Source: Paraburkholderia sp.
GTDB lineage: Bacteria; Pseudomonadota; Gammaproteobacteria; Burkholderiales; Burkholderiaceae
Assembly: GCA_031286755.1 (NCBI GenBank)
Contig: JAITTX010000383.1
Coordinates: 26,594-90,593 of the forward strand
DNA length: 64,000 nucleotides
Direction of reading: 5' to 3'
Every line of letters begins with the position of its first letter. Position 1 is the stretch's first letter. The notes under the pieces were generated by a model that was given only the letters and a program-made list of their open reading frames with translations, had not been told where the DNA came from and searched no databases. The position numbers were made by a program, and so were the translations under genes. Shown here piece after piece: positions 1 through 9,278 of this stretch.

Positions 1-645
1 GCGCCAGAGGTTGCTCGGAACCATGTCCACGAGCAGCGAAAGCTCCTGCTCACGACTGCGCAACGCCTCTTCGGCGTGCAGTTGATCCTCGATGTCGCGA
101 CACAGGCCATACCACTGGACGATGCGTCCGCTCTCGTCGCGCATCGGCTCCGCGCTGCCTTCCATCCAGCGATACAAGCCGTCCGCGCGACGCAGGCGAT
201 ATCGCATGGAGAAGCGCTCGCCGGTGACGAGGCAGTGCTTGAGCACCCGCTCCAGCCTGGCCGCATCATCGGGATGGACGGTCGTTTCCATGAAGGCCGC
301 CAGCCGGCTGGTGCCGGGCTCGTGCGCATCCGTCATATCCACACCGAGAAAATCTTTGAGACGCTGATTGAGAAAGTCCGGTTCGCCGTCCGGAGCCAGC
401 CGCCAGAGGTAGACCGGGACCCCGTCGACGAACTGCGCGAGCGCCCGCTCGCGCTCGCGCAACGCGGCCACGAGGTTGCCGTGGACGTCGGCTTCCACCG
501 GCGCGCCGCCCCTTCGAGCAAGATGGCCTGCGCTCTCGCGCGGCGAAGGTGTCGCGCTGCGCGCGCGGTCGAATATGCGAATCGCGCGCCGAACGGGTGC
601 CATGATCGCAAGACCCAGGCGCTGTCGAAGAAGCATCGTTGTCAT
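1..645 (-). CDS. PAS-domain sensor protein, probably histidine kinase (3' end outside window)
   Basis: The visible part is 215 residues of a signalling protein running off the left edge. Reading the minus strand from an ATG at 645 (purine-rich AGGAG about 8 nt upstream) gives a PAS fold with the segments FVDGVPVYLWRLAPDG and YRLRRADGLYRWMEG. The PAC-type ending WYGLCRDIEDQLHAEEALR follows, and then a second sensing module opens (LLVDMVPSNLWR). Tandem PAS/PAC modules of this type usually precede a histidine kinase in Burkholderiaceae. The kinase itself lies outside the window, so the enzyme class is inferred. A later in-frame ATG at 603 is possible. It lies 120 bp downstream of the FixJ-type regulator on the same strand, so the two probably form a two-component pair. 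Confidence 0.75.
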   Translation of the reverse strand, partial: MTTMLLRQRLGLAIMAPVRRAIRIFDRARSATPSPRESAGHLARRGGAPVEADVHGNLVAALRERERALAQFVDGVPVYLWRLAPDGEPDFLNQRLKDFLGVDMTDAHEPGTSRLAAFMETTVHPDDAARLERVLKHCLVTGERFSMRYRLRRADGLYRWMEGSAEPMRDESGRIVQWYGLCRDIEDQLHAEEALRSREQELSLLVDMVPSNLWR

Positions 646-765
646 CCTCGGCGACTCCTGCAGGGCCAGGGAAAATGTGGGGGCTGCAGAAAATAGTCTA
701 ACCCCACCACGCCTCGACCACATCTAATAGAAATCCATGTACCGGGGGGCGGCAACCGGATGGCG

Positions 766-1428
766 CTAATTCATTCGATCCAGCCCGACACCAATGGCTT
801 CCGCCTTTCTGACGAGATCGACGATGGAGCGCGCCGACATTTTCTTCATCGCCTGTCCGCGGTGGACCTTCACGGTAATTTCGCTCAAATGCATCGCCGA
901 TGCGATCTGCTTGTTCATCAGGCCCTTCACGACAAAGGCCATCACCTCTTTTTCCCTGGGCGTAAGCGACGCATAGGCGGCGCGCAGCGCCACCGTCGAG
1001 CGTTCCGCCTCGAGCCGCTCGCTGTCGCGCCTGAGCGCCCGATCGACGGCATCGAGCATGTCCTGATCGCGAAACGGCTTCGGGAAAAAATCCAGGGCTC
1101 CGGCCTTCATCGCCTTGACCGTCATCTCGATGTCGCCGTGGCCAGTCATGAACAGAACCGGCATGCGCAGGCTGCTATTTGCAAGTTCCTGCTGAAATGC
1201 GAGACCGCTCTCGCCGTGCAGCCTGACGTCGAGAATCAGGCAACTGGGCCTGTCATGTTTGGGGAAAGCGAGAAACTCCTGCGACGACGCGAAGCTCTCG
1301 ACGTGCAGGCCGACCGAGAGCAGCAGTTCGCTCAAGGCGAGCCGCATTCTTTCATCATCGTCGATGACATAGACAACAGATGCTTCGCTTTCGCTTTTCG
1401 CTGAAGTCAAATGTGGTTGGGAAGTCAT
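766..1428 (-). CDS. FixJ/NarL-type response regulator
   Basis: A 220-residue two-domain regulator. The receiver domain (about residues 17-130) has the acidic cluster IDDDE, the phospho-acceptor Asp67 in LILDVRL, Thr95 in LFMTGHG and Lys117 in FFPKPF. The C-terminal LuxR-type helix-turn-helix (about 155-215) has the hallmark LTPREKEVM and the recognition region IASAMHLSEITVKVHR. The frame stays open to 1800, but family length and the receiver start favour the ATG at 1428. The ribosome site there is weak. It is transcribed toward the PAS sensor gene, its likely partner. It lies divergently from the efflux operon starting at 1911, which it might control. That target is inference only. Confidence 0.88.
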   Translation of the reverse strand: MTSQPHLTSAKSESEASVVYVIDDDERMRLALSELLLSVGLHVESFASSQEFLAFPKHDRPSCLILDVRLHGESGLAFQQELANSSLRMPVLFMTGHGDIEMTVKAMKAGALDFFPKPFRDQDMLDAVDRALRRDSERLEAERSTVALRAAYASLTPREKEVMAFVVKGLMNKQIASAMHLSEITVKVHRGQAMKKMSARSIVDLVRKAEAIGVGLDRMN

Positions 1429-1910
1429 TTCGGCTAATCGCGGCCCGGAAAGGTCCGCGCCGGCAGTCGGGACGGATGGGTTGGGAACAGGAACACACTC
1501 GCCGTCTGATGCAATAAATCCACGACGATTATAGTGGGTTACCGGATCCCCGGCACGCACCGGTATTGGCGCGCATTCGCCGATTGGTGCCTGCGCGGAA
1601 ACGTTGAGTGTTGCGGCGCGTATCTTCCGGCACGGAGATCTGGAACCTACCATTGCGGCATGGCATCGCGGTCGAGCCGATCCGCCTCCCGAACCCCGGC
1701 TACCGCTAGCCGACGCCGTACGAACATAAACCCAGTGTGATGCAGCCTTCCGTTTCTCCGGGGAACACCGCCTCGGCGGGCCCCGTTTTGCCTTCAGCAT
1801 CTGTCGAAACCATCACGGTTCCGGTTGCGTTGCCCGTTGCCGGGATCGCGCGGAATGGGCCGCGATGTTTTACGAAGGTCTTCTTTCTCCGCTATCCAAC
1901 AGGTCGGGCA
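1429..1910. promoter_or_regulatory. divergent control region, response regulator / efflux operon
   Basis: 482 bp between two divergent start codons, so it should hold the promoters of the two-component genes and of the efflux operon. Both flanking frames stay open into it by chance, but the extensions show no domain similarity. I could not single out a convincing operator or -35/-10 pair. Confidence 0.4.
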
Positions 1911-3443
1911 ATGAACATTCAGTCAAACACCAGGCGGCACGCGGCACGCGCACTGAAAACGGGTGTGTCGGCGATGTTCGCAGCGTTGCTCCCGGCGTGC
2001 GTGAATTACGCCGGCATCCACAGCGATGCGAAACCCGCTACGCCCCAGCAGTACGCCACACAGCAAAGCCTTCCCGCCGAACAGGGCCATTGGCCCGCTG
2101 CCGGTTGGGCCGACCAGTTCGGCGATGCACAACTGAAAGCGCTGATCGGCGAAGCATTGGAGCGCAGCCCGACACTCGACGAAGCGCGCGCGCGCGTGGC
2201 CGCGGCATCGGCATACAGTGAAGCGGCGAAGGCCAGCACAATGCCGCGCGTGGATGCAAGCTATACGCTCATGCGCCAGCAATTCTCCGGCACGGCTATC
2301 GTGCCGCCACCCTATGGCGGCTCGTGGCAGACGGAGAACAGGGGAATACTAAGCGCCTCCTATGATCTGGACTTGTGGGGCAAAAAACGCGAAGCGCTGA
2401 AAGTGGCCATCTCGCAGCTTCAGGCAGGCCAGGCCGACGCGGCATTCGTGACGCTGACGCTGACGACATCGATCGCCCGCGCGTACAACCAGCTTGCGCA
2501 GCTTTACGCGCTGCGCGACATCGCGCAAGACGAGATTACGCAGCGCGAGCAGATCGACCGCATCACGGCGGGCCGTATCGCGACGGGTCTGGATACGGAG
2601 GTTGAGCGCAAGACCGCGCAGGCCAATCTGGCGACGAGCCGCGCCACGTTGAAATCGCTCGACGGCAAGATTCTCACGACGCGCTATCAGATCGCCGCGC
2701 TGCTCGGCGCCGGACCGGATCGGGGCCTGCTCATCACGCGTCCAGCGTTAGGCGTGGGCGACGAGGTCCGCCTGCCCGATAACCTGCCCGCCGATCTCGT
2801 GAGCCGCCGCCCCGATATCGTGGCCGCGCGCTGGCGCGTCGATGCGCTGACGCACGGCGTGAAGGAAGCGAAGGCCGAGTTCTATCCCGACATCAACCTG
2901 AGCGCAATGATCGGGCTGGACGCATTCGGCTTCGGCCGTTTCCTGACGGCGGCAAGCCGCACGGCATCGGTGGGGCCGGCAATTCATTTGCCCATATTCG
3001 ATGCGGGCGAGTTGCGCGCGCAACTCAAGGGCCGCTACGCCGACTTCGACTATGCCGTCGCCGCCTATAACCAGACGCTCGTGACCGCACTCAGCGAAGT
3101 CGCCACGCAACTCGCCAACGTGCGTTCGACCGACGAGCAGCTTGTCGACGCCCGGACCGCCCAGGAGGCCGCGCGCCAGGCCAACACGCTAGCGCTCACA
3201 CAGTACAAGGCCGGTCTCACGAATCAGCTGACCGTTCTGAACGCCGACGTCAACGCGCTTGCCGCCGATCAGGCTGTGGCGAACCTGGACATGGCCCGCC
3301 GCGACCAGCAGATCGCGTTGGCATCCGCGCTTGGCGGCGGATTCGTCGATACGTCGAATCCGGATCGGCGCGCGGCAGCGCGCGCCGGCGAAGGCAACGC
3401 GAGTGCCGCCGTGCCCGCCGCATCTGCCGTTGCTTCACGCTAG
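1911..3443 (+). CDS. outer-membrane efflux lipoprotein, NodT/TolC family
   Basis: A 510-residue outer-membrane factor that forms the trimeric exit duct of a tripartite exporter. The N-terminus is a lipoprotein signal (MFAALLPACVNYAG) with the likely acylated Cys30. Two outer-membrane-efflux repeats follow, with typical phrases such as SYDLDLWGKKREALK, LPADLVSRRPDIVAARW and EAKAEFYPDINLSAMIG. The longest open frame begins 58 codons earlier, but the signal sequence fixes the ATG at 1911. It is first in an operon with an HlyD-type adaptor and a DHA2 pump. Substrates cannot be read from sequence. Drugs or aromatic compounds are usual for the family. Confidence 0.92.
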   Translation: MNIQSNTRRHAARALKTGVSAMFAALLPACVNYAGIHSDAKPATPQQYATQQSLPAEQGHWPAAGWADQFGDAQLKALIGEALERSPTLDEARARVAAASAYSEAAKASTMPRVDASYTLMRQQFSGTAIVPPPYGGSWQTENRGILSASYDLDLWGKKREALKVAISQLQAGQADAAFVTLTLTTSIARAYNQLAQLYALRDIAQDEITQREQIDRITAGRIATGLDTEVERKTAQANLATSRATLKSLDGKILTTRYQIAALLGAGPDRGLLITRPALGVGDEVRLPDNLPADLVSRRPDIVAARWRVDALTHGVKEAKAEFYPDINLSAMIGLDAFGFGRFLTAASRTASVGPAIHLPIFDAGELRAQLKGRYADFDYAVAAYNQTLVTALSEVATQLANVRSTDEQLVDARTAQEAARQANTLALTQYKAGLTNQLTVLNADVNALAADQAVANLDMARRDQQIALASALGGGFVDTSNPDRRAAARAGEGNASAAVPAASAVASR

Positions 3444-3477
3444 ACGGAACAGCACCGAATCTGCCAGGAGAATCGAA

Positions 3478-4749
3478 ATGAGCGAAGTAGAAACCGTGGA
3501 GCGCGAGTCGACGGATGCATCGGGCGCACTGCGCGACGCAGCGCCGGCACCCGCTGCCGACGCCGCCGCAAGCAAACCCGACACGCACCGGCGCAAGATG
3601 CTGCTCGCGCTGCTCGGCGCGGCCATTGCCATATCCGCAGCGGGATACACCGCGTATTACCTGAAGTATGCGCGTTACCGCGAGTCCACCGACGACGCCT
3701 ATGTCAGCGGCAATCTCGTGCAACTGACACCGCAGGTGGCGGGCACTGTCGTTGCCGTGAATGCCGACGATACGCAGATCGTGAAAGCGGGAGACCCCGT
3801 CGTCATGCTCGACAACGCGGATGCGAAAGTCGCGCTTGGCGCCGCGGAAGCAGCGCTGGGACAAACCGTGCGGCAGGTGAGCAGCCTGTACGTGAACAAC
3901 GACTTCTATGCGGCGAACGTCGCGCAAAAGCAGTCCGATCTGGCCCGCGCGCAGAAAGACCTGCTGCGCCGCCAGACTGTCGCCGGCACAGGCGCGGTAT
4001 CGGCCGAAGATATCGCGCATGCCCGCGACGCCGTGACGGCCGCACGGGCCGCGCTCGACGCCGCGCGTCAACAGGCCGAAGCCAATCGGGCGCTGACCGA
4101 CCGCACGACGATCGAACAGCACCCGAACGTGCGGGCCGCCGCATCGAAAGTGCGCGATGCGTATCTCGCGTACGCGCGCAACACGCTGCCCGCGCCCGTC
4201 ACCGGCTACGTCGCGAAGCGTTCGGTGCAGGTCGGCCAGCGCGTGGCTCCTGGCACGCCGCTAATGGCCATCGTGCCGCTCGACGGCGTATGGGTCGACG
4301 CGAACTACAAGGAAAGCCAGTTGCGCGCCATGCGCATCGGCCAGCCCGTCACGCTGACGGCCGATGTCTATGGCGGCAAGGTCGAGTATCACGGCCGCGT
4401 CGCCGGCTTCTCCGCCGGCACGGGCAGCGCGTTCGCAAGCTTGCCCGCGCAGAACGCGACGGGCAACTGGATCAAGATCGTGCAGCGTCTGCCGGTGCGT
4501 ATCCGGCTCGATCAGAAGGAACTCGAAGCGCATCCGCTGCGCGTAGGCCTCTCGATGGATGTGAACGTGGATACGCACGACAACGCGGGCGCACAGCTCG
4601 GCGCGGCCCTGAACACGTCCTATCGGACCGATGTGTTCGCCCATTACGGTGCGCAGGCCGACGCGGAGATCGAGAAGATCATCGGGCAGAACATCGCCAG
4701 GCAACCGAACGACACGCTGGATCTGTCGAAAACCTCATACAGGAAGTGA
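3478..4749 (+). CDS. HlyD/EmrA-type membrane fusion protein
   Basis: A 423-residue periplasmic adaptor joining the inner-membrane pump to the outer-membrane duct. It has one N-terminal membrane anchor (about residues 41-60), the EmrA signature RESTDDAYVSGNLV, a lipoyl-like beta segment (VAGTVVAVNADDTQIVKAGD) and a coiled-coil hairpin (about 110-215). A beta-barrel half follows, with DANYKESQLRAMRIGQ. An AGGAG sits a few bases before ATG 3478. It starts 34 nt after the outer-membrane factor and ends one base before the pump gene, so translation is tightly coupled. Confidence 0.93.
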   Translation: MSEVETVERESTDASGALRDAAPAPAADAAASKPDTHRRKMLLALLGAAIAISAAGYTAYYLKYARYRESTDDAYVSGNLVQLTPQVAGTVVAVNADDTQIVKAGDPVVMLDNADAKVALGAAEAALGQTVRQVSSLYVNNDFYAANVAQKQSDLARAQKDLLRRQTVAGTGAVSAEDIAHARDAVTAARAALDAARQQAEANRALTDRTTIEQHPNVRAAASKVRDAYLAYARNTLPAPVTGYVAKRSVQVGQRVAPGTPLMAIVPLDGVWVDANYKESQLRAMRIGQPVTLTADVYGGKVEYHGRVAGFSAGTGSAFASLPAQNATGNWIKIVQRLPVRIRLDQKELEAHPLRVGLSMDVNVDTHDNAGAQLGAALNTSYRTDVFAHYGAQADAEIEKIIGQNIARQPNDTLDLSKTSYRK

Positions 4750-4750
4750 C

Positions 4751-6301
4751 ATGAATCCCTCGACACGACTCGATCCGCCGCCGCTCACCGGCGGCAAGCT
4801 GATCCTCGCGACACTCGCCGTTGCGCTCGCAACGTTCATGAACGTTCTGGATTCGTCCATTGCGAACGTTGCCATCCCAACCATCTCCGGCAACCTGGGC
4901 GTATCGGTCGACGAAGGCACGTGGGTAATCACGCTGTTCTCCGCGGCCAATGCCGTCTCCATTCCCCTGACCGGCTGGCTCACGCAGCGCATCGGCCAGA
5001 TCAGGCTGTTCGTGGGCGCCATCGTGATGTTCGTGTTCTCGTCGTGGCTGTGCGGCATCGCGCCCAATCTGATCGTGCTGCTGGCCGCGCGCGTGCTGCA
5101 AGGCGCGGTGGCCGGCCCGCTGATCCCCTTGTCGCAAGCCATTCTCCTCGGTTCGTATCCGAAGGAGAAAAGCTCGACGGCACTGTCGCTGTGGGCGATG
5201 ACCGCGACAGTCGGGCCAATCGCGGGTCCCGCGCTGGGCGGCTGGATCACAGACAGCTATAGCTGGTCATGGATCTTCTACATCAACATTCCCGTGGGCC
5301 TCTTCGCCGCTGCCGTGACCTGGGCGATCTACCGCGACCGTGAATCGCCGGCGCGCAAGCTTCCCATCGACAAGGTCGGCCTGCTGTCGCTGATCGTATG
5401 GGTCGCGTCACTGCAGATCATGCTCGACAAGGGCAAGGACCTCGACTGGTTCGACTCGCCCGTGATCTGCGCCCTCGCGGTTATTGCGGCGGTCAGCTTT
5501 CTGTTCTTCCTGATCTGGGAGTTCACGGACAGCGATCCGGTCGTCGATATCCGCCTCTTCGCGGTGCGCAATTTCCGCGGCGGCACGATAGCGATTTCGA
5601 TCGCGTATGCGGTGTTTTTCTCGAACCTCGTGATCCTGCCGCAGTGGATACAGGGGTATCTCGGCTATCGTGCGGTGGATGCCGGTCTGGTAACGGCGCC
5701 GCTCGGCATCTTTGCCGTGCTGCTCGCGCCCGTGATGGCGAAAATCATGCCGAAGTCCGACACGCGGGTGCTCGCCACGCTGGCGTTCCTCGGTTTTGCG
5801 GCCGTGTTCTTCATGCGTTCGCGGTACACGACGAGCGTCGACCCCTATACCCTGGTGCTGCCGACGCTGCTGCAAGGTATTCCCATGGCGCTCTTTTTCA
5901 CGCCGCTTACCGCGATCATCCTGTCCGGGCTGCCGCCCGACAAGATTCCGGCGGCTGCCGGCCTGTCCAACTTCGTGCGCGTGTTCGCGGGCGGCGTGGG
6001 CACCTCGCTCATCACGACCGGCTGGAACGACCGGACGATCCTGCATCATGCACGACTGGCGGAACAGTCGGGCGTGAACAACCCCGCCTATACGGGCGCC
6101 ATCGCGAACATCCATTCGACGCTCGGCGGCAGCATCGATCAAGCCGTGACGTTCTTTGAGCATTCGCTCAACACGCAGGCCGCGATGCTGGGGTTGAACG
6201 ACATCTTCTGGCTTTCCTCGGTGATCTTCATCGTGATCATTCCGCTGATCTGGCTGACCCGGCCCGGCAAAGGCGGCGGGGCCTCGGTGGCCGCGCATTG
6301 A
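4751..6301 (+). CDS. DHA2-family drug:proton antiporter, EmrB-type
   Basis: A 516-residue MFS pump of the 14-helix DHA2 family, the inner-membrane engine of the tripartite exporter. Visible signatures are FMNVLDSSIANVAIPTI (motif D1 in helix 1), WVITLFSAANAVSIPLTGWL, GAVAGPLIPLSQAIL and the motif-C-like TVGPIAGPALGGWI. Its ATG follows the adaptor stop by one base. The gene is followed by a 7-bp GC hairpin that may end the operon. Confidence 0.93.
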   Translation: MNPSTRLDPPPLTGGKLILATLAVALATFMNVLDSSIANVAIPTISGNLGVSVDEGTWVITLFSAANAVSIPLTGWLTQRIGQIRLFVGAIVMFVFSSWLCGIAPNLIVLLAARVLQGAVAGPLIPLSQAILLGSYPKEKSSTALSLWAMTATVGPIAGPALGGWITDSYSWSWIFYINIPVGLFAAAVTWAIYRDRESPARKLPIDKVGLLSLIVWVASLQIMLDKGKDLDWFDSPVICALAVIAAVSFLFFLIWEFTDSDPVVDIRLFAVRNFRGGTIAISIAYAVFFSNLVILPQWIQGYLGYRAVDAGLVTAPLGIFAVLLAPVMAKIMPKSDTRVLATLAFLGFAAVFFMRSRYTTSVDPYTLVLPTLLQGIPMALFFTPLTAIILSGLPPDKIPAAAGLSNFVRVFAGGVGTSLITTGWNDRTILHHARLAEQSGVNNPAYTGAIANIHSTLGGSIDQAVTFFEHSLNTQAAMLGLNDIFWLSSVIFIVIIPLIWLTRPGKGGGASVAAH

Positions 6302-6305
6302 GACC

Positions 6306-6324
6306 GGCGCGCGGGCAGCGCGCC
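6306..6324 (+). terminator. candidate terminator hairpin after efflux operon
   Basis: A perfect 7-bp stem (GGCGCGC / GCGCGCC) with loop GGGCA starts 5 nt after the pump stop codon. There is no T-run after it, so it could act as an mRNA 3' stabiliser or a Rho-assisted stop instead. Confidence 0.5.
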
Positions 6325-6434
6325 TGGATTGGTGCCAAACAGGAAACACAACGCGTCTCCCTATAGGTCTAACGCGCACACCTGCGCTCATCTACCATTG
6401 GAATTGAGGTGCCCCTATATTGCGAGAATGCATC

Positions 6435-6935
6435 ATGGTTGACAAAGAACTGCAACCCCCTTCGCTTTCCCTCCTCGATAGATATCGGGGTCGAGACTAT
6501 GAGCCGCTGTACACGACTACCGTCACCGTCTCCGGTGGCAAAACGGGACACGGCCGCGCATCGGGCGTTGCTCACTCGGACGACGGGAATCTGGCAGTGA
6601 ATCTGCGACTGCCCATGGAGTTCGGAGGACCCGGGAACGGGACCAATCCCGAGCAGCTGTTCGCCGCTGGCTTTGCAGCATGCTTTCACGGCGCGCTGAA
6701 TCTGCTGGCGAAACGTGCCGGGATGGACATCGACGATACGGTTGTGGAGGCGCAGGTTTCGTTCGGCCGCGATCCCGTGGATGGCGGCTACGCGCTGGTC
6801 ATCGACATCCGGGTGAGGATGCCGGGCGTCGATCGATGCGTGGCGGAGGAACTGCTTCGAAGTGCGGAGCGCTTGTGCCCCTATGCAAAAATGGCCCGTC
6901 AAGGGGCCGTCAACGTCATAACCATTGTCGACTGA
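6435..6935 (+). CDS. OsmC/Ohr-family peroxidase
   Basis: A 166-residue Ohr-like protein of the OsmC fold, expected to reduce organic hydroperoxides through a cysteine pair. The two redox cysteines are visible: Cys83 in FAAGFAACFHGAL and Cys148 in AERLCPYAKMA. The substrate-side arginine/proline strand (AVNLRLPMEFGG) is also present. There are about 20 more residues before the core than in classical Ohr. An alternative TTG at 6420, with GAGG 9 nt upstream, would add five residues. No MarR-type OhrR gene is adjacent. Detoxification of organic peroxides is known for the family and is inferred here. Confidence 0.87.
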   Translation: MVDKELQPPSLSLLDRYRGRDYEPLYTTTVTVSGGKTGHGRASGVAHSDDGNLAVNLRLPMEFGGPGNGTNPEQLFAAGFAACFHGALNLLAKRAGMDIDDTVVEAQVSFGRDPVDGGYALVIDIRVRMPGVDRCVAEELLRSAERLCPYAKMARQGAVNVITIVD

Positions 6936-7067
6936 CGCTGGAGCGCCTGCATCGAAGCGCTGCGTTGCAACCCGCCTTGTTGCTCAGGACGTGTCGTGCA
7001 TACCGTCGCAGGAAGAAGCAACGTTGGCGGGTAAATCCATTTTGTGCTAGTCGCCGTGCGAAGCGGC

Positions 7068-7475
7068 TCACTGCTCCGGCACGAGAACCGGCGCGCCCTT
7101 ATCCTTCAAGAGCAACACGATGAACTTCGCAGGCTGGGTCTGGCTTGCATTGCGCCCGACCACGTGAATATCATTCGGGCCTTCATAGAAAGTTTGTCCA
7201 GGCACCAGCGTGACTTCCTTGCCGCCCTTGACCTGCATGACGATCGACCCCTCCAGGACATAAATAAAGGCGTGCGCATGATGCCGATGAACGGGGTCGA
7301 TGGAACCCGGCGGATAGGTCACATTGATCATCAAGGCTTCCTTGCCCGGATAGTCGTCGAGCGCCTTCGTCATCAGCGGAGTCACGACCGCATGCGGAGG
7401 TTCGGCGCGCGCCGCGCCGGCATACGTTCCTGCAAAGACAAGTGTTGCAACCAGAGTGTGTTTCAGACCAAGCAT
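7068..7475 (-). CDS. secreted cupin-domain protein
   Basis: A 135-residue single-domain cupin with an N-terminal export signal (MLGLKHTLVATLVFAG, cleavage after ARA). The cupin core shows the metal-binding pattern PVHRHHAHAFIYVLEG for motif 1 and LVPGQTFYEGPNDIHVV for motif 2. The start at 7475 is chosen because it opens the signal peptide and has GGAGCGAGA just upstream. The open frame extends 47 codons further without meaning. It converges with the OsmC/Ohr gene. Small periplasmic cupins have diverse roles, so no substrate is assigned. Confidence 0.82.
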   Translation of the reverse strand: MLGLKHTLVATLVFAGTYAGAARAEPPHAVVTPLMTKALDDYPGKEALMINVTYPPGSIDPVHRHHAHAFIYVLEGSIVMQVKGGKEVTLVPGQTFYEGPNDIHVVGRNASQTQPAKFIVLLLKDKGAPVLVPEQ

Positions 7476-7913
7476 GGCTCTCGCTCCAGATAAAGCCGTC
7501 CGCATGCGCGGGACGAAGATGGAAATGGCCGATCCAATGAAATACTTTCGACGGGCTTTCAATGCATTGCACGCGTTGATCGTAGGCCAGTGCTGCATAT
7601 CGCGGTAGATACGCAATTGACGTCACTGTGTTTCCCTTTTGGCACCGATCGAACACCGATCTAAAACGGATGCATGAAGGCGGGATACGGCATTCATTGG
7701 CTGTGGCGCACGTCAACGGCCATGCGCCGCTGAGTTTCTCTCGAAGTTTGAAAACATATGCCCGGATCTAGCGCGGCTGAACTGTACTCTTTCCGCTCTC
7801 CCCGATTTGTGCATTCCGCGACTGTGTTTGTCCCCTTACCCTTTCATCATCGATGCGTCGCTTCAATACCCGCGACGGCATGAATCCGAAGCTTGATGAA
7901 TGGAAGGGCCGAT
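7476..7913. other. divergent intergenic region, cupin / LysR
   Basis: 438 bp between the starts of the cupin gene (minus) and the LysR gene (plus). It probably contains promoters for both. I see an imperfect direct repeat CACCGATC near 7643-7660 but no clear LysR T-N11-A site and no plausible gene. Confidence 0.35.
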
Positions 7914-8981
7914 ATGTCCACGCACCTCGCCGCCGCGCGCACCGCCGCGCATTCCACCGATCCCGCCCGCCACGCCCGGGAACGCAACGTGAATCTGCTG
8001 GAAGCCATGCGGATCTATGTGCGGGTGGTGGAGCGCGGCAGCATTTCCGGGGCCGCGCGCGACCTCGACATTGGCCAGCCAGCGGTGAGCGAACGCATCG
8101 AGAGGCTGGAAAAGTATCTGGGCTGCCAACTGCTGCTGCGCAACGCCCGCGCATTCCAATGCACGCCGGAGGGCATCATCTTCCACGAGCGCAGCAAGTC
8201 GGTGCTTGGCGCTGTCGAAGAGGCCGTCGCGGAGGTGTCGAGTGAGGATCAGGCCGTCAAAGGCACGATCCGGATTGCCGCGCCGCATTGCTTCGGTGAA
8301 ACCGTCCTGCCCGAAGGCCTCAAGCGCATACGGGAAACGTGGCCCCAGCTCGCGATCGAGCTCGTGCTGAACGACCGGCTTGCGGATCTCGTGACCGAAG
8401 GTGTGGACATTTCATTCCGGCTCGGCCAGCCAGGCGATGGCGCGTTCATCGCCTGCCCGCTCGGTCAGGTCGGACGATTGCTCGTGGCGTCGCCCGATTA
8501 TCTGAAGCGTCACGCCGCCATCGCCACCCCTGCCGACCTCGCGAAGCACAGCTTCATACGCGTCAAGGGCGCCTTCGACGCAGACCAGTTGCCGTTGACC
8601 GACGGCACGCACATTGTCGACAACATCGCGATCCAGACGTCCATCAAAACCACTCATTGGCGGCCGATGTACGAAATGGCGCTGGCCGGCCTGGGCATTG
8701 GCGTGCTCGAAGCGCCGGCCGCGCGCGACGCCATCGGGAGCGGCCGGCTCGTGCAATTGCTGCCGCATTACGAAGTGCCTGCGCTCGCGCTGAACCTGCT
8801 GATTCGTCCGCAGCGCCCGGTGCCGGTGCGCGTGCGCAGGATCGTCGAGATCCTCAAGGGCTACCTGTCCGAAGTGCTCGAAACGGCATCCGGAAAAGTG
8901 CGCAAAGAGGTATTCGACAGCGCGCCGCGCACGCAACGCTTGCCAAAGTCAAGCCGCTCACCCGATCATCAAGCACAATGA
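7914..8981 (+). CDS. LysR-family transcriptional regulator
   Basis: A 355-residue LysR regulator. The winged helix-turn-helix near residues 25-85 is clear (VRVVERGSISGAARDLDIG, then QPAVSERIERLEKYLG). A periplasmic-binding-like effector domain follows from about residue 110 (KGTIRIAAPHCFGE). The ATG at 7914 has GGAAGGG 6 nt upstream and is preferred to the TTG or ATG at 7893/7896. It sits 22 bp before a tiny membrane-protein gene and then an NCS1 permease on the same strand, so the three may be co-transcribed and co-regulated. Confidence 0.9.
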   Translation: MSTHLAAARTAAHSTDPARHARERNVNLLEAMRIYVRVVERGSISGAARDLDIGQPAVSERIERLEKYLGCQLLLRNARAFQCTPEGIIFHERSKSVLGAVEEAVAEVSSEDQAVKGTIRIAAPHCFGETVLPEGLKRIRETWPQLAIELVLNDRLADLVTEGVDISFRLGQPGDGAFIACPLGQVGRLLVASPDYLKRHAAIATPADLAKHSFIRVKGAFDADQLPLTDGTHIVDNIAIQTSIKTTHWRPMYEMALAGLGIGVLEAPAARDAIGSGRLVQLLPHYEVPALALNLLIRPQRPVPVRVRRIVEILKGYLSEVLETASGKVRKEVFDSAPRTQRLPKSSRSPDHQAQ

Positions 8982-9003
8982 CGTTTGTGGCGAGGAGCAG
9001 AGA

Positions 9004-9147
9004 ATGAAACGTGACCGCACCAACCGGCGCCGCGGTTTCCTGCACGACGTGAAATGGACGATCATTCTCTGGTGCGTGGGCGTGGGCGCCGCCGTTCTCC
9101 TTGTGCTGCCATTTCACTTTATCGTTATGGCGATGATGCACAAATAG
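9004..9147 (+). CDS. 47-residue single-pass membrane microprotein
   Basis: A short open frame with a strong ribosome site (GAGGAG 8 nt before ATG 9004). The first half is very basic (MKRDRTNRRRGFLHDVKW). One hydrophobic helix of about 22 residues follows (IILWCVGVGAAVLLVLPFHF), ending in VMAMMHK. The charge pattern predicts an inner-membrane protein with its N-terminus inside. It lies between the LysR gene (22 bp) and the NCS1 permease (131 bp), which suggests a small accessory subunit or regulator of the permease. I do not recognise a family, and the coding call rests on the ribosome site and composition. Confidence 0.62.
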   Translation: MKRDRTNRRRGFLHDVKWTIILWCVGVGAAVLLVLPFHFIVMAMMHK

Positions 9148-9278
9148 GCGGAGGCGCGTCCGGAACGACGGCCGCCTCACTCGTTAGCCAGGCTAAATCC
9201 GCGCTCGACCACCCCACGGCGCCGCAACAGCACAAAGCCCGATGGTGTCGAGTTCCAGGAATCCAGAGGAGATGACAC

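Noticed and set aside
8614..8625. TGTCGACA palindrome inside the LysR coding region
   Set aside because: It lies in the effector domain, far from any promoter, and GTCGAC is common in GC-rich coding DNA.
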